Assembly (NCBI GenBank): GCA_905215755.1
Contig: CAJMRE010000003.1
Location: 1-64,000, forward strand
From: an uncultured bacterium
GTDB taxonomy: Bacteria; Actinomycetota; Coriobacteriia; Coriobacteriales; Coriobacteriaceae
Direction of reading: 5' to 3'
DNA: 64,000 nucleotides
Both the position numbers and the translations under genes were made by a program. The notes below the pieces were generated by a model. It was not told where the DNA came from. It made no database searches and saw only the letters and a program-made list of their open reading frames with translations. Below, piece after piece: positions 1 to 8,465 of this stretch. How positions within the stretch are numbered: position 1 is the first letter of the stretch; the number at the start of each line of letters is the position of its first letter.

Positions 1-105
1 ACGCCGCAGGGAACGTCGCGCGATGCTGCGACCAAGACGAAGGACGAGAGCTCGGATGACAGTTCCGACACGTCCGAGACGACCGATTCCGGCTCGAGCG
101 AATAG
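1..105 (+). CDS. mreC: C-terminal tail of the gene before mreD (probably MreC), partial
   Basis: The first 34 codons form an open frame ending at TAG 103-105. The encoded tail is rich in Ser, Asp, Thr and Glu and has no fold of its own. It is called MreC only because mreD, a PBP2 and rodA follow at once, the standard order of the cell-elongation cluster; disordered acidic tails are common at MreC C-termini. MreC is a membrane-anchored periplasm-side scaffold linking MreB to the wall-synthesis enzymes. The gene body lies outside the window, so identity is inferred from position. Confidence 0.55.
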   Translation, partial: TPQGTSRDAATKTKDESSDDSSDTSETTDSGSSE

Positions 106-116
106 GGGGCATGTCC

Positions 117-683
117 ATGGATCTACACGAGCAGGGGGCGAGCTCCCGTACGTTTGTAATCGCCGCCATTGTGTGCGTACTGCTGCAGGCAGGCCTGGCG
201 CCGCAGATCTCCATTGCGGGCGGTCGCGTCAACTTCATGATCATTCTTGTGTGCCTGAGCGTGTTCTCGGGCGATCCCACGCGGGCTGTCGTCTGCGGTT
301 TTTGCAGTGGCCTGTTCTATGATCTTTCCGCCGCCGTTCCGGTGGGCGTTATGTCGCTGCTGCTGACGGTGGGTAGTTTCGCCCTGGTGCACAGCGCGGC
401 CGGTCAGACGGGCGGCTCCCCGAGCGCGCGCGGTATTACCGTGGGCGCCTTCGCGCTTGCCATCAACGTGGTCTACAGCATCATCTTGCTGTTTATGGGT
501 TTGGAGACGAGCTTTGTGGTGGCGATCTTCGGCCATGCGCTGCCGTCTTCGATCCTGACGGGTTTGGTTGCCATTCCGTTTTTGATGTCCGGTGTCGTGC
601 CGCAGTCCGGTTACGGATTCTCCGCACGCGGTGGTCATCAGACGGGTATGCGCTTTAAGCCCAAAACCCGCAAACTCAAATAG
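117..683 (+). CDS. mreD: rod shape-determining membrane protein MreD
   Basis: This 188-residue protein is almost entirely hydrophobic, with about five membrane segments, and lacks any catalytic motif, as expected for MreD (about 160-190 residues). It ends in a short basic tail. It sits between the presumed mreC end and the PBP2 gene. MreD acts in the cytoplasmic membrane with MreB, MreC, RodA and PBP2 to direct lateral wall synthesis. ATG at 117 is preferred because AGGGGG at 104-109 gives a 7-base spacing. An ATG at 111 is also in frame but lies only one base from that ribosome site. Confidence 0.85.
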   Translation: MDLHEQGASSRTFVIAAIVCVLLQAGLAPQISIAGGRVNFMIILVCLSVFSGDPTRAVVCGFCSGLFYDLSAAVPVGVMSLLLTVGSFALVHSAAGQTGGSPSARGITVGAFALAINVVYSIILLFMGLETSFVVAIFGHALPSSILTGLVAIPFLMSGVVPQSGYGFSARGGHQTGMRFKPKTRKLK

Positions 684-696
684 GGGAGGCCCATAG

Positions 697-2766
697 ATGT
701 CTTCCCAGATGACGGTTATCATCGCCGGTATCGTGCTGGTCGTGGCCATTGTGGTCGCGCTGGTCATCATGCGCCGCGGCGATTCCCGTTTTACCTACGA
801 TACGCAGCATGGAACGGCCCCGCGCGCCACCGAGGGCGAGGGCAATACCGCCGCGACCGCCTTCAAGGGTCGCTTCTCCATCCTCACCGCCGGCGTGGGC
901 GCAATGTTTGCCGCGCTCGCCGTCAAGCTGTGGGGCATGCAGATGGTCTCGTCGGACTACTACGACAAGCAGGCCAAGAGCAACCAGACCCGTACCGTCA
1001 CCACGCCGGCTGTGCGCGGGCGAATCCTTGATCGCAATGGCGTGGCACTTGTGCAAAACCGTCCGTCACTTGCCGTTGTCGCCTATCGCGACCTGGCCGA
1101 TGACACCGTGCTGGTGCATCACCTCGCGAATGTGCTCGGCATGCCCTACGTCGCGGTTCTGCGCAACATTCAGGACAATTCCGAGGGCGCCCAGAGCCTG
1201 CATACCATCGCGACGGACGTGCGCCGCTCCACGGTTGCCTATATCAAGGAGCATGCCGGCGAGTTCCCGGGCGTGAAGATTGCCGAGCGCACCGAGCGCC
1301 AGTACCCGTACGGCGAGACGGCCTGTCACATTTTGGGCTATACCGGCACCATTACCTCCGAGCAGCTCGAGGTGCAGAACAAGAAAGCTTCGGGCGATAA
1401 CGATAGCGCCGCCGGTCAGATTACATACCAGTCGGGTGATATCGTGGGCCAGGCGGGCGTCGAGAGCTACTACGAGAACTTGCTGCAGGGTATTCGCGGC
1501 GAGCAGACGGTGAAGGTCGATGCTTCGGGCAATGTGACCGGTCAGGCCGGCGCCGTGCCCGCCAAGGCCGGCTCCGACATCAAGCTCACGCTTGACCTCA
1601 AGATTCAGCAAGCCTGCGAGACGGCGCTTGCAAGTGCCATTGAGCTCGCTAAGACCACAGGCCACAGCGACGCCGGCAATGGTGCCGTGGTGTGCCTCGA
1701 CCCCAATAACGGCGAGATTCTGGGCATGGCCAGCGAGCCCAAGTTCGATCCTTCGGTGTTTATCGGCGGCGTCTCCAACGATGTTTGGACCGAGCTCAAC
1801 GATGACGAGGGTTCGCATCCGCTGCTCAACCGCGCCATTAGCGGCCAGTACATGTCGGCTTCGACCATTAAGCCGCTCTCGGCGCTGGCTGGTCTTGAGT
1901 TTGGAACCTACACTTCAACGCAGACAACCAACTGCACCGGCTATTGGACGGGTCTGGGCAAGTCGTGGGGCAAGCGTTGCTGGCTTCAATCCGGACATGG
2001 TGTCATGACGCTGCAGTCCGGTATCGCCAATTCCTGCGACCCCGTGTTCTACGACATGGGCAAGGCGTTCTTTTATGACGAGCAACATCCCGAGGGCCTG
2101 CAGGAGGTCTTTCGTCGCTGGGGCCTGGGCAAGACCTGCGGCATCGACCTGCCGAGTGAGGGCACGGGCCGTATTCCCGATGCCGAGTGGAAAGAGTCTT
2201 ACTTTACCGACGCATCTGCCGAGGACCGCAAGTGGAATGCCGGCGATATGACCAACATTGCCATCGGCCAGGGCGACATCCTGGTGACGCCCCTGCAGAT
2301 GGCGTGCGCCTATATGGGTCTTGCCAACGGCGGCAAACAGTACGTGCCTCACGTGTTTTTGTCAGCCGTGTCGCGCGATGGCGACGGCGATGCCTATAAA
2401 TACAACGGCAAGGGCAAGAAGAAGCGCTTGGAGGCCAAGATCAACAGCGATTCGGATTTGGCTCTTGTCCGCAACGGCATGCACGATGTGATTTACTCCG
2501 CGTCGACTTCGACCGCCGCGCACTTTAACTCCCTGACCCCTACGGTCTACGGCAAGTCCGGCACGGGCGAGAAGAGCGGCGAGGACGATTACGCGTGGTT
2601 TTGCGCCTACGCGCCGGCCGATGACCCTAAGTACGTGATTGCCACTATCTTGGAGCAGGGCGGTGGCGGCTCCGATACCGCGTTGCACGTCGTGCGCGAT
2701 GTCCTCGGTGCGATTTATGACGAGCCCGACACGTCGACGGCCACGGGCGATTCCTCGGTTCGATAG
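697..2766 (+). CDS. mrdA: penicillin-binding protein 2-type peptidoglycan transpeptidase
   Basis: A class B penicillin-binding protein of 689 residues that cross-links peptidoglycan. The dimerization region (around residues 90-300, with YPYGETACHILGY) is followed by the transpeptidase domain: SxxK as STIK at Ser389/Lys392, an SxD/N motif in NSCDP, and KSGTGE for the KTG box. Placement between mreD and rodA points to the elongasome PBP2. It is translated from ATG 697 behind GGGGAGG. Oddly, the N-terminus shows two hydrophobic stretches (about residues 5-25 and 60-80) split by a charged linker, where one anchor is usual. The next gene follows after 9 bases with AGGAGG between. Confidence 0.9.
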   Translation: MSSQMTVIIAGIVLVVAIVVALVIMRRGDSRFTYDTQHGTAPRATEGEGNTAATAFKGRFSILTAGVGAMFAALAVKLWGMQMVSSDYYDKQAKSNQTRTVTTPAVRGRILDRNGVALVQNRPSLAVVAYRDLADDTVLVHHLANVLGMPYVAVLRNIQDNSEGAQSLHTIATDVRRSTVAYIKEHAGEFPGVKIAERTERQYPYGETACHILGYTGTITSEQLEVQNKKASGDNDSAAGQITYQSGDIVGQAGVESYYENLLQGIRGEQTVKVDASGNVTGQAGAVPAKAGSDIKLTLDLKIQQACETALASAIELAKTTGHSDAGNGAVVCLDPNNGEILGMASEPKFDPSVFIGGVSNDVWTELNDDEGSHPLLNRAISGQYMSASTIKPLSALAGLEFGTYTSTQTTNCTGYWTGLGKSWGKRCWLQSGHGVMTLQSGIANSCDPVFYDMGKAFFYDEQHPEGLQEVFRRWGLGKTCGIDLPSEGTGRIPDAEWKESYFTDASAEDRKWNAGDMTNIAIGQGDILVTPLQMACAYMGLANGGKQYVPHVFLSAVSRDGDGDAYKYNGKGKKKRLEAKINSDSDLALVRNGMHDVIYSASTSTAAHFNSLTPTVYGKSGTGEKSGEDDYAWFCAYAPADDPKYVIATILEQGGGGSDTALHVVRDVLGAIYDEPDTSTATGDSSVR

Positions 2767-2775
2767 GAGGTTGCG

Positions 2776-4002
2776 ATGGACTTTTCGCCGGCGGACCTGT
2801 TCCGCTCAACCAAAACCGGCTCTCGCAGCAGCCTGGACCGCGTTAACAAGCAGCTCTCGGCCTCGCGCGGCACGTTCCGCCAGAAGGTACACATCGGCGT
2901 GCTGCTGGCTACCGTCGCGCTCGTTGCCTATGGCGCCATCATCATTTGGTCGGCCTCGCAGTTTAAGGCCGATGCCTCGTTCTCGCGACACCTGCTGGGT
3001 ATCGGTATTGGCGCGGTTCTGGCGGTACTCGTCTGGCGCACCGACCTGCGCGGCATTTCCAATTTCTCGACGGCGCTGCTCGTCATTGACCTTATTGTGA
3101 TCTTCTCGCCCAAGATTCCGGGCCTGTCCTATACGGGCGGTCTGGGCATGACGGGCTGGATCAAGATCCCCGGTATCGGCCTGACCTTTCAGCCCGTTGA
3201 GCTCGCCAAGCTCATCACCATCTTCTTTATGGCCACGCTTGGCTCGCAATACAACGGCCGCATCGATACCGTTCGCGACTACATTAAGCTCTGCGGTATG
3301 CTGTCCATTCCGTTCTTGGCCGTCGTCGCCATGGGCGACCTGGGCTCGGGCCTGGTCGTGCTGGTGTCGGGTGCTATCGTTATCTGCATGAGCGGTGCAC
3401 GCCGCGAATGGGTGCTGTCGACCTTGGCCCTGCTGGTTGGTTTGATTGCGCTCATCTTGGCGCTCGACTCGGTCTTTGATTCGCTCCTTAGACACGACGT
3501 GCTTATCAAGCAGTATCAGATGAATCGTCTGACGGTCTTCATCGACCCCGACAATGCCAATTCGGATGATGCCTACAACCTGCAGCAGTCGCTCATTGCC
3601 GTCGGCTCGGGTGGCTTCTTTGGTAAGGGCCTGGGCCACGCGACGCAGTCGGCCGGCGGCTTTCTACCCGAGTTCCACACCGATTTCGTCTTCGCCTTCC
3701 TGTCCGAGACGTTCGGCTTCTGCGGCTCCTTTTTGCTCCTGTGCCTCTACGTGCTGCTGATCTTCTCGACGATCCGCGTTGCCTTTAAGTGCGAGTCACT
3801 GTTCTTGCGCCTATCGTGCGTGGGTATCGTCGGCATGTGGGCGTTCCAGACCTTCGAGAACATCGGCATGTGCATTGGCATGATGCCGATTACTGGTATT
3901 CCGCTGCCGTTTATTAGTTTTGGTTCGTCGTCGATGATGATTCAGTTGCTGACGGTGGGTATCGTACAATCCATATGGCGGCATCGTTCGGGCGCCGCGT
4001 AA
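2776..4002 (+). CDS. rodA: SEDS-family peptidoglycan glycosyltransferase RodA
   Basis: A 408-residue polytopic membrane protein with about ten hydrophobic segments after a basic N-terminal tail of roughly 35 residues. The C-terminal signature NIGMCIGMMPITGIPLPFIS is typical of SEDS proteins (RodA/FtsW/SpoVE), which polymerise lipid II into glycan strands together with a class B PBP. The pairing with the PBP2 gene directly upstream, in the mre cluster, favours RodA over FtsW. The start at ATG 2776 follows a strong AGGAGG. The DUF697-like gene follows after 18 bases. Confidence 0.88.
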   Translation: MDFSPADLFRSTKTGSRSSLDRVNKQLSASRGTFRQKVHIGVLLATVALVAYGAIIIWSASQFKADASFSRHLLGIGIGAVLAVLVWRTDLRGISNFSTALLVIDLIVIFSPKIPGLSYTGGLGMTGWIKIPGIGLTFQPVELAKLITIFFMATLGSQYNGRIDTVRDYIKLCGMLSIPFLAVVAMGDLGSGLVVLVSGAIVICMSGARREWVLSTLALLVGLIALILALDSVFDSLLRHDVLIKQYQMNRLTVFIDPDNANSDDAYNLQQSLIAVGSGGFFGKGLGHATQSAGGFLPEFHTDFVFAFLSETFGFCGSFLLLCLYVLLIFSTIRVAFKCESLFLRLSCVGIVGMWAFQTFENIGMCIGMMPITGIPLPFISFGSSSMMIQLLTVGIVQSIWRHRSGAA

Positions 4003-4020
4003 CCGCTGGAGGGGTTTGCC

Positions 4021-4950
4021 ATGAAGATTCCCGTAGATAAGTTGACCAGCGCTTTTAAGATGGGCGCGTCTGTTAAGAAGGACTCCGATACACCGGTGCG
4101 TGTCTCGGTTTACCTTGATTCGACTGCGTCTCGCTTTTTGGTCGAGACGGTTCGCGATGCCTTTGTGCCGCAGACGACTTCGGGCATTGTGCGTGTTGAT
4201 CGCCTGGGGGAGGACCGTATCGTTCCCAAGGCCGATACCGACGTGGTGCTGGTCCTCTCGTGCGGATCCGACCGCCTGGAGAGTGCCGTGCAGGAGCTCG
4301 TGATTGCCGGCGCGCCCGTGTGCGTGCTTGCCGAGTCCGCCGTCGAGGTGCCGTTCGTTGAGGAATCTACGCCTATGCTCGGCGTGGTGGCGGCGACCGA
4401 TAAGACCTATCTGCTCGAGACGCTTGCCCGCTGGATCCTCGATCGTACGGACAAGGAGACGGCTTTTGCCGCCAACTTTGCTTTTATGCGCATCGCGGCG
4501 GCAAATCGCATCATTACCTCGTGCGCGCTCACCAACATGGCGACGGGCGCCTTGGTGTTTTTGCCGGGTGCCGACTATCCCGTGATGGCGCTGGCGCAGG
4601 TGGGCATGCTCTTTGAGCTGGCGGCCATCTTTGGACGCGGCATAAAGCCCGAGCGCGGCTACGAGGTCGCGGGCGTGCTCGCCGGTGGTCTGGTGATTCG
4701 CGCCGTCACCCGCGCATTGGTGAAGCAGACGCCGCACATCGGCTTTGCCGTTAAGGCGCTTACCGCAGCCGCGGGTACCTATGGCATGGGCCGCGCGCTC
4801 GTGTCGCTCTACGAGCGCGATGTGGACTACAGCCGTGCCAATGAGGTTGTCAACGCTACGTTCTCGCGCGTTCGCGACCTGGTGACCACGGTCGCCGGCG
4901 CTACCCGTCCTATGGCGTCCTACCAAGACGCATCCGATCTCGCTGCTTAG
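4021..4950 (+). CDS. DUF697-like membrane-associated protein of unknown function
   Basis: A 309-residue protein. The first half (to about residue 140) is an alpha/beta region with alternating hydrophobic strands but no GTPase P-loop. The second half has the pattern of the DUF697 (YcjF-type) region: a helical stretch around residues 160-200 containing LPGADYPVMALAQVGMLF, and a further glycine/alanine-rich hydrophobic segment. In known proteins this region is often fused to a GTPase domain; here it stands alone. It is transcribed with rodA (18-base gap) and precedes a radical-SAM gene, neither of which defines its job. The family assignment is from pattern only. Confidence 0.55.
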   Translation: MKIPVDKLTSAFKMGASVKKDSDTPVRVSVYLDSTASRFLVETVRDAFVPQTTSGIVRVDRLGEDRIVPKADTDVVLVLSCGSDRLESAVQELVIAGAPVCVLAESAVEVPFVEESTPMLGVVAATDKTYLLETLARWILDRTDKETAFAANFAFMRIAAANRIITSCALTNMATGALVFLPGADYPVMALAQVGMLFELAAIFGRGIKPERGYEVAGVLAGGLVIRAVTRALVKQTPHIGFAVKALTAAAGTYGMGRALVSLYERDVDYSRANEVVNATFSRVRDLVTTVAGATRPMASYQDASDLAA

Positions 4951-4960
4951 GGGTTTTCTG

Positions 4961-6838
4961 TTGCGCGTTCCATACCAAGACTGTTTTCATCTGATCGAGC
5001 CGCTGCTCGCCAAGGTCGAAAAGCCGAGTCGCTATATCGACCACGAGTGGGGCACGCTCTCAAAGGCCGATGCCGACTATCGCTGCTGCATGATCTATCC
5101 GGACGTGTATGAGGTCGGTCTGCCCAACCAGGGCATCGCCATTCTCTACAACATCCTTAATCAGGCCGAGGGCATTTCCTGCGAGCGCGGCTACGTGCCG
5201 TGGCCCGATATGGGCGATGCCATGCGCGAGGCCGGGATTCCGCTGCTGTCGCTCGAGGGTGCAGCGCCCGTGGCATCGTTCGACATCGTCGGCATGCACG
5301 TGCCGCACGAGATGGCTGTGACGAACTTCCTCGAAGCGCTCGATCTCGCCGGCATTCCGCTGTTGGCTGCCGACCGTACCGAGGACGATCCCATCATCGT
5401 CGCCGGTGGTCCCTCGGTGTATAACCCCGAGCCGTACGCGGCCTTTTTCGATGCCATTCTCATTGGCGAGGGCGAGGAGTCGCTGCTCGAGATCTGTCAG
5501 CTGCATCGCCGCTTGCGCGACGAGGGTGTCTCGCGCGCTCAGATTGTCGAGCAGCTCGCGACGGTCGCCGGTACCTATGTGCCGTCCCTGTATGAGGTGC
5601 GCCATGACGAGCCCTGCTCGCCGCATGGCTTCACCGTGCCGCGCGAGGGCAAGGACGTCCCGCCGGTTGTCTACAAGCGCGTCGTCGAGGACTTTGGTGC
5701 CACCAATCCACTTTCTCAGTCGTGCGTGCCGTATGCGCAGCTCGTCCACGACCGCCTGTCTATCGAGATCTTACGTGGCTGCGCCCGCGGCTGCCGTTTT
5801 TGCCAGGCAGGCATGACGTATCGTCCGGTACGCGAGCGCTCGGCCGACCAAATCGTGTCATCGGTGATCCAGGGTTTGGAAAAGACTGGCTATGACGAGG
5901 TGTCGCTTACCTCGCTTTCGACGACTGACCACTCCTGTATCCGCGACGTGCTCGGTAGGCTCAACCGTCGTCTGGAGGACACGGGCATTCGCGTGTCCAT
6001 TCCCTCGCAGCGCCTGGATTCGTTTGGCGTTGATATGGCCGAGTCGGTCGCCGGCGAAAAGAAGGGCGGCCTGACGTTCGCGCCCGAGGCGGGCAGCCAG
6101 CGTATGCGCGACATCATCAACAAGAACGTGACCGAAGAGGACTTGGATCGCGCGGCCAAGGCGGCCTTCGAGGCTGGCTGGAACCGTATGAAGCTCTACT
6201 TCATGATGGGCCTTCCCGGCGAGCGCGACGAGGACATCGTGGCTATCGCCAACCTGGCCGATCACGTGCTGGAGCTCGGCCGCTCCGTGGTGCCCAAGGC
6301 GCGCCGCGGCTCCGTCTCGGTGTCCATCTCGGTGTCGGTGTTTATTCCCAAGGCCGCCACGCCCTTCCAATGGTGCCCGCAGCTCGATTACGACGACGTC
6401 AAGCGCCGTCAGAAGCTCCTCATCACGAGCGTTCGCAACCGTGCGGTCCGCGTGCACTACCACGATGCCGAAACCTCGCTCGTCGAGGCCGCGCTGTCTC
6501 GCGCCGGCCGTGACATGACGCCTGTCATCATCGATGCCTGGCGTGCCGGTTCGCGTTTTGACGCCTGGGTGGAGCATTTTTCGCTCGACAACTGGAAGTC
6601 GGCTGCGGCCAAAAACGGCATCGATCTCAACGAGCTCGTGCACCTGCCCTACGAACTGGACTGGCGCCTGCCCTGGGAGCACGTGAGCCCCGGCTGCTCG
6701 CGCGGCTTCCTCGAGCGCGAATACCGCCGCTCGTTGGAGGGCGTCACGACGCCCGACTGTACCCGTACCTCGTGCACCGGCTGCGGAATCTGCCCCACGC
6801 TTCATGCCAAGAACGTATTGGTGGGTGATCGCGCATGA
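4961..6838 (+). CDS. B12-binding-like/radical SAM protein, TIGR03960 type
   Basis: A 625-residue radical SAM protein. The N-terminal third looks like a B12-binding-type alpha/beta domain (DVYEVGLPNQGIAILYNIL; VAGGPSVYNPEPYA). The 4Fe-4S motif CxxxCxxC is at Cys274, Cys278 and Cys281 in RGCARGCRFC, followed by radical-SAM barrel motifs such as LTFAPEAGSQRMR. A cysteine cluster near the end (CTRTSCTGCGIC) may hold another metal centre. The layout matches the uncharacterised family TIGR03960, which often sits before, or is fused to, TIGR03936/DUF2344, exactly the gene overlapping here by ATGA. Start is TTG 4961. The substrate is not established. Confidence 0.8.
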   Translation: MRVPYQDCFHLIEPLLAKVEKPSRYIDHEWGTLSKADADYRCCMIYPDVYEVGLPNQGIAILYNILNQAEGISCERGYVPWPDMGDAMREAGIPLLSLEGAAPVASFDIVGMHVPHEMAVTNFLEALDLAGIPLLAADRTEDDPIIVAGGPSVYNPEPYAAFFDAILIGEGEESLLEICQLHRRLRDEGVSRAQIVEQLATVAGTYVPSLYEVRHDEPCSPHGFTVPREGKDVPPVVYKRVVEDFGATNPLSQSCVPYAQLVHDRLSIEILRGCARGCRFCQAGMTYRPVRERSADQIVSSVIQGLEKTGYDEVSLTSLSTTDHSCIRDVLGRLNRRLEDTGIRVSIPSQRLDSFGVDMAESVAGEKKGGLTFAPEAGSQRMRDIINKNVTEEDLDRAAKAAFEAGWNRMKLYFMMGLPGERDEDIVAIANLADHVLELGRSVVPKARRGSVSVSISVSVFIPKAATPFQWCPQLDYDDVKRRQKLLITSVRNRAVRVHYHDAETSLVEAALSRAGRDMTPVIIDAWRAGSRFDAWVEHFSLDNWKSAAAKNGIDLNELVHLPYELDWRLPWEHVSPGCSRGFLEREYRRSLEGVTTPDCTRTSCTGCGICPTLHAKNVLVGDRA

Positions 6839-7647
6839 GTGAGCGCCTGACCGACAACCCCACGCTCTTTAGGCTTCGCGTTCGATATGGCAAGCGCGAC
6901 CGCCTTAAGTACCTGGGCCATCTCGAAGTGATTCATACTATTGAGCGCATCGTGCGTCGCGCGGGGCTGCCCTATGCCGTGACGCAGGGCTTCTCTCCGC
7001 ATATGCGTGTGGGCTTTTCGTCGGCGCTGCCGGTGGGAACGTCGTCGACTTGCGAGTGGTATGACTTGTTTATGACTGAGTTCGTTGCGCTCGATGAGGC
7101 GTTTGAACGTTTGGCGGCGGCATCTCCGGCCGATCTGGCCCCCATCGAGGCGGCATACATCGACGTGCGCACGCCGGCGCTGACGGCGCAACTCACGCGT
7201 CTGTCGTACCGTATCGACCTACACTTGGACGCCGAAGCACCCGTGAGCGCCGATGAGGTGCGCGCTGCGATCGACACGTTGCGTGCAGGCCATGGCATCG
7301 ACTACGCACGCGGTAAGAAGGGCAAGCGCCTAGACCTTGACCACACACTGGTGGGCTACGAGCTTACGGCAGGGGAGCGCCCGGACCATCTGGTGCTCAT
7401 GCTCGACACCCATGCCGACAACGAGGGGTCCATGCGTCCGGAAATTTTGCTTTCTGCCGCTGATGTTTTGTTGCAGGGCTTGACCCCGGGCGTCGATGCA
7501 CCTATTGTTTCCATCGGTATGCAAGACCTCGTGACCATCTGCTCCTACGATGTCGAGCGTCAGAATCAAGCATGCGAGGACGACGAGGGCCGACTCGTCA
7601 GCCCCATACCTGTGCGAACTTGTGGATTTGCTCCACATACTCGTTGA
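6835..7647 (+). CDS. radical SAM-linked protein, TIGR03936/DUF2344
   Basis: A 270-residue protein that opens with RVRYGKRDRLKYLGHLEVI and continues RRAGLPYAVTQGFSPHMRV, the signature of DUF2344. These proteins accompany TIGR03960 radical SAM enzymes, often as a C-terminal fusion. Here the two are separate but translationally coupled (ATGA at 6835-6838). It is followed by rplU, a conserved neighbourhood that suggests a link to ribosome or RNA modification, though this is inference. The stop codon at 7645-7647 overlaps the predicted rplU -35 box. Confidence 0.8.
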   Translation: MSERLTDNPTLFRLRVRYGKRDRLKYLGHLEVIHTIERIVRRAGLPYAVTQGFSPHMRVGFSSALPVGTSSTCEWYDLFMTEFVALDEAFERLAAASPADLAPIEAAYIDVRTPALTAQLTRLSYRIDLHLDAEAPVSADEVRAAIDTLRAGHGIDYARGKKGKRLDLDHTLVGYELTAGERPDHLVLMLDTHADNEGSMRPEILLSAADVLLQGLTPGVDAPIVSIGMQDLVTICSYDVERQNQACEDDEGRLVSPIPVRTCGFAPHTR

Positions 7648-7672
7648 CGGGGGTATTATCGCCTGCTACTAT
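7644..7672 (+). promoter_or_regulatory. promoter for rplU-rpmA
   Basis: TTGACG at 7644-7649, a 17-base spacer and TACTAT at 7667-7672, with TGC just before the -10 box (extended -10). This is the best full sigma-70-like match in the window. It starts inside the last codons of the DUF2344 gene and lies about 40 bases before rplU. Confidence 0.7.
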
Positions 7673-7714
7673 ATTCGGCTGTTGCACTAACTGATGCATG
7701 AAGGGCAAGTAAAC

Positions 7715-8089
7715 ATGTACGCAATCGTTAACACGGGCGGCAAGCAGTACAAGGTCGCCACCGACGATGTCATCACCGTCGAGAAGATCGAGGGCAATGA
7801 GGGCGATAAGATCACCCTGCCGGTTATCTTCCTCAACGATGGTAAGAAGATCGTCACTGATCCCGACAAGCTGGCCAAGGCCAAGGTTACCGCTCAGATC
7901 GTTGAGCAGTTCAAGGGCGAGAAGCAGCTGGTCTTCAAGTTCCACAAGCGTAAGCGCTATCGTCGTCTGAAGGGTCACCGTCAGCAGCTCACCAAGCTGA
8001 AGATCGTGAAGGTTCAGGCTACCTCCCGCGCCAAGAAGGCTGTCAAGGCAGAGGCTGAGGCTGTTGCCGAGGCTCCCGTCGCCGAGTAG
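7715..8089 (+). CDS. rplU: 50S ribosomal protein L21
   Basis: L21 binds 23S rRNA near L20. The protein starts MYAIVNTGGKQYKV, the canonical L21 opening, so ATG 7715 is chosen over the in-frame upstream ATG 7694; AAGGG lies about ten bases before it. At 124 residues it exceeds the usual length of about 103. The extra is a C-terminal Lys/Ala/Glu tail (KAEAEAVAEAPVAE). It forms the usual pair with rpmA, 33 bases downstream, but the small prp-type protease gene found between them in Firmicutes is absent. Confidence 0.97.
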   Translation: MYAIVNTGGKQYKVATDDVITVEKIEGNEGDKITLPVIFLNDGKKIVTDPDKLAKAKVTAQIVEQFKGEKQLVFKFHKRKRYRRLKGHRQQLTKLKIVKVQATSRAKKAVKAEAEAVAEAPVAE

Positions 8090-8122
8090 ATTACACTCGT
8101 AACGAAAGAGTAGGTATACACA

Positions 8123-8380
8123 ATGGCACACAAAAAAGGACTCGGTTCCTCCCGTAATGGCCGTGACTCCCGCGGTCAGCGCCTTGGCACGAAGCGCTAT
8201 GCCGGCCAGACGGTAACCACGGGCACGATTCTCGTCCGTCAGCACGGCACGCACATCCACCCGGGTGAGAACGTTGGCCGTGGCAAGGACGACACGCTGT
8301 TCGCGCTGGTCGACGGTACCGTTGAGTTCCACAAGGGTATCAAGCACAGGGTCAGCGTACGCCCGCTCGCGAACGCGTAA
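8123..8380 (+). CDS. rpmA: 50S ribosomal protein L27
   Basis: L27 reaches the peptidyl-transferase centre with its N-terminus. The 85-residue product begins MAHKKGLGSSRNGRDS, directly the mature form, without the cleavable N-terminal extension seen in Firmicutes that carry the Prp protease. This agrees with the absence of prp beside it. It is transcribed with rplU and is followed by a hairpin and T-run at 8406-8449. Confidence 0.97.
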   Translation: MAHKKGLGSSRNGRDSRGQRLGTKRYAGQTVTTGTILVRQHGTHIHPGENVGRGKDDTLFALVDGTVEFHKGIKHRVSVRPLANA

Positions 8381-8405
8381 TTCACCCTTCATAGAGCACA
8401 TATGT

Positions 8406-8449
8406 GGGAGGCACTTGAGTTTTAGGATTCAAGGGTCTCCCTCTTTTTT
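8406..8449 (+). terminator. rho-independent terminator after rpmA
   Basis: Two nested stem segments, GGGAG/CTCCC (8406-8410 with 8437-8441) and CTTGA/TCAAG (8414-8418 with 8429-8433), are followed by TCTTTTTT. It lies between rpmA and obg, so obg may be read only by read-through or from its own promoter. Confidence 0.75.
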
Positions 8450-8465
8450 GTAGGAGGCGATTCTG

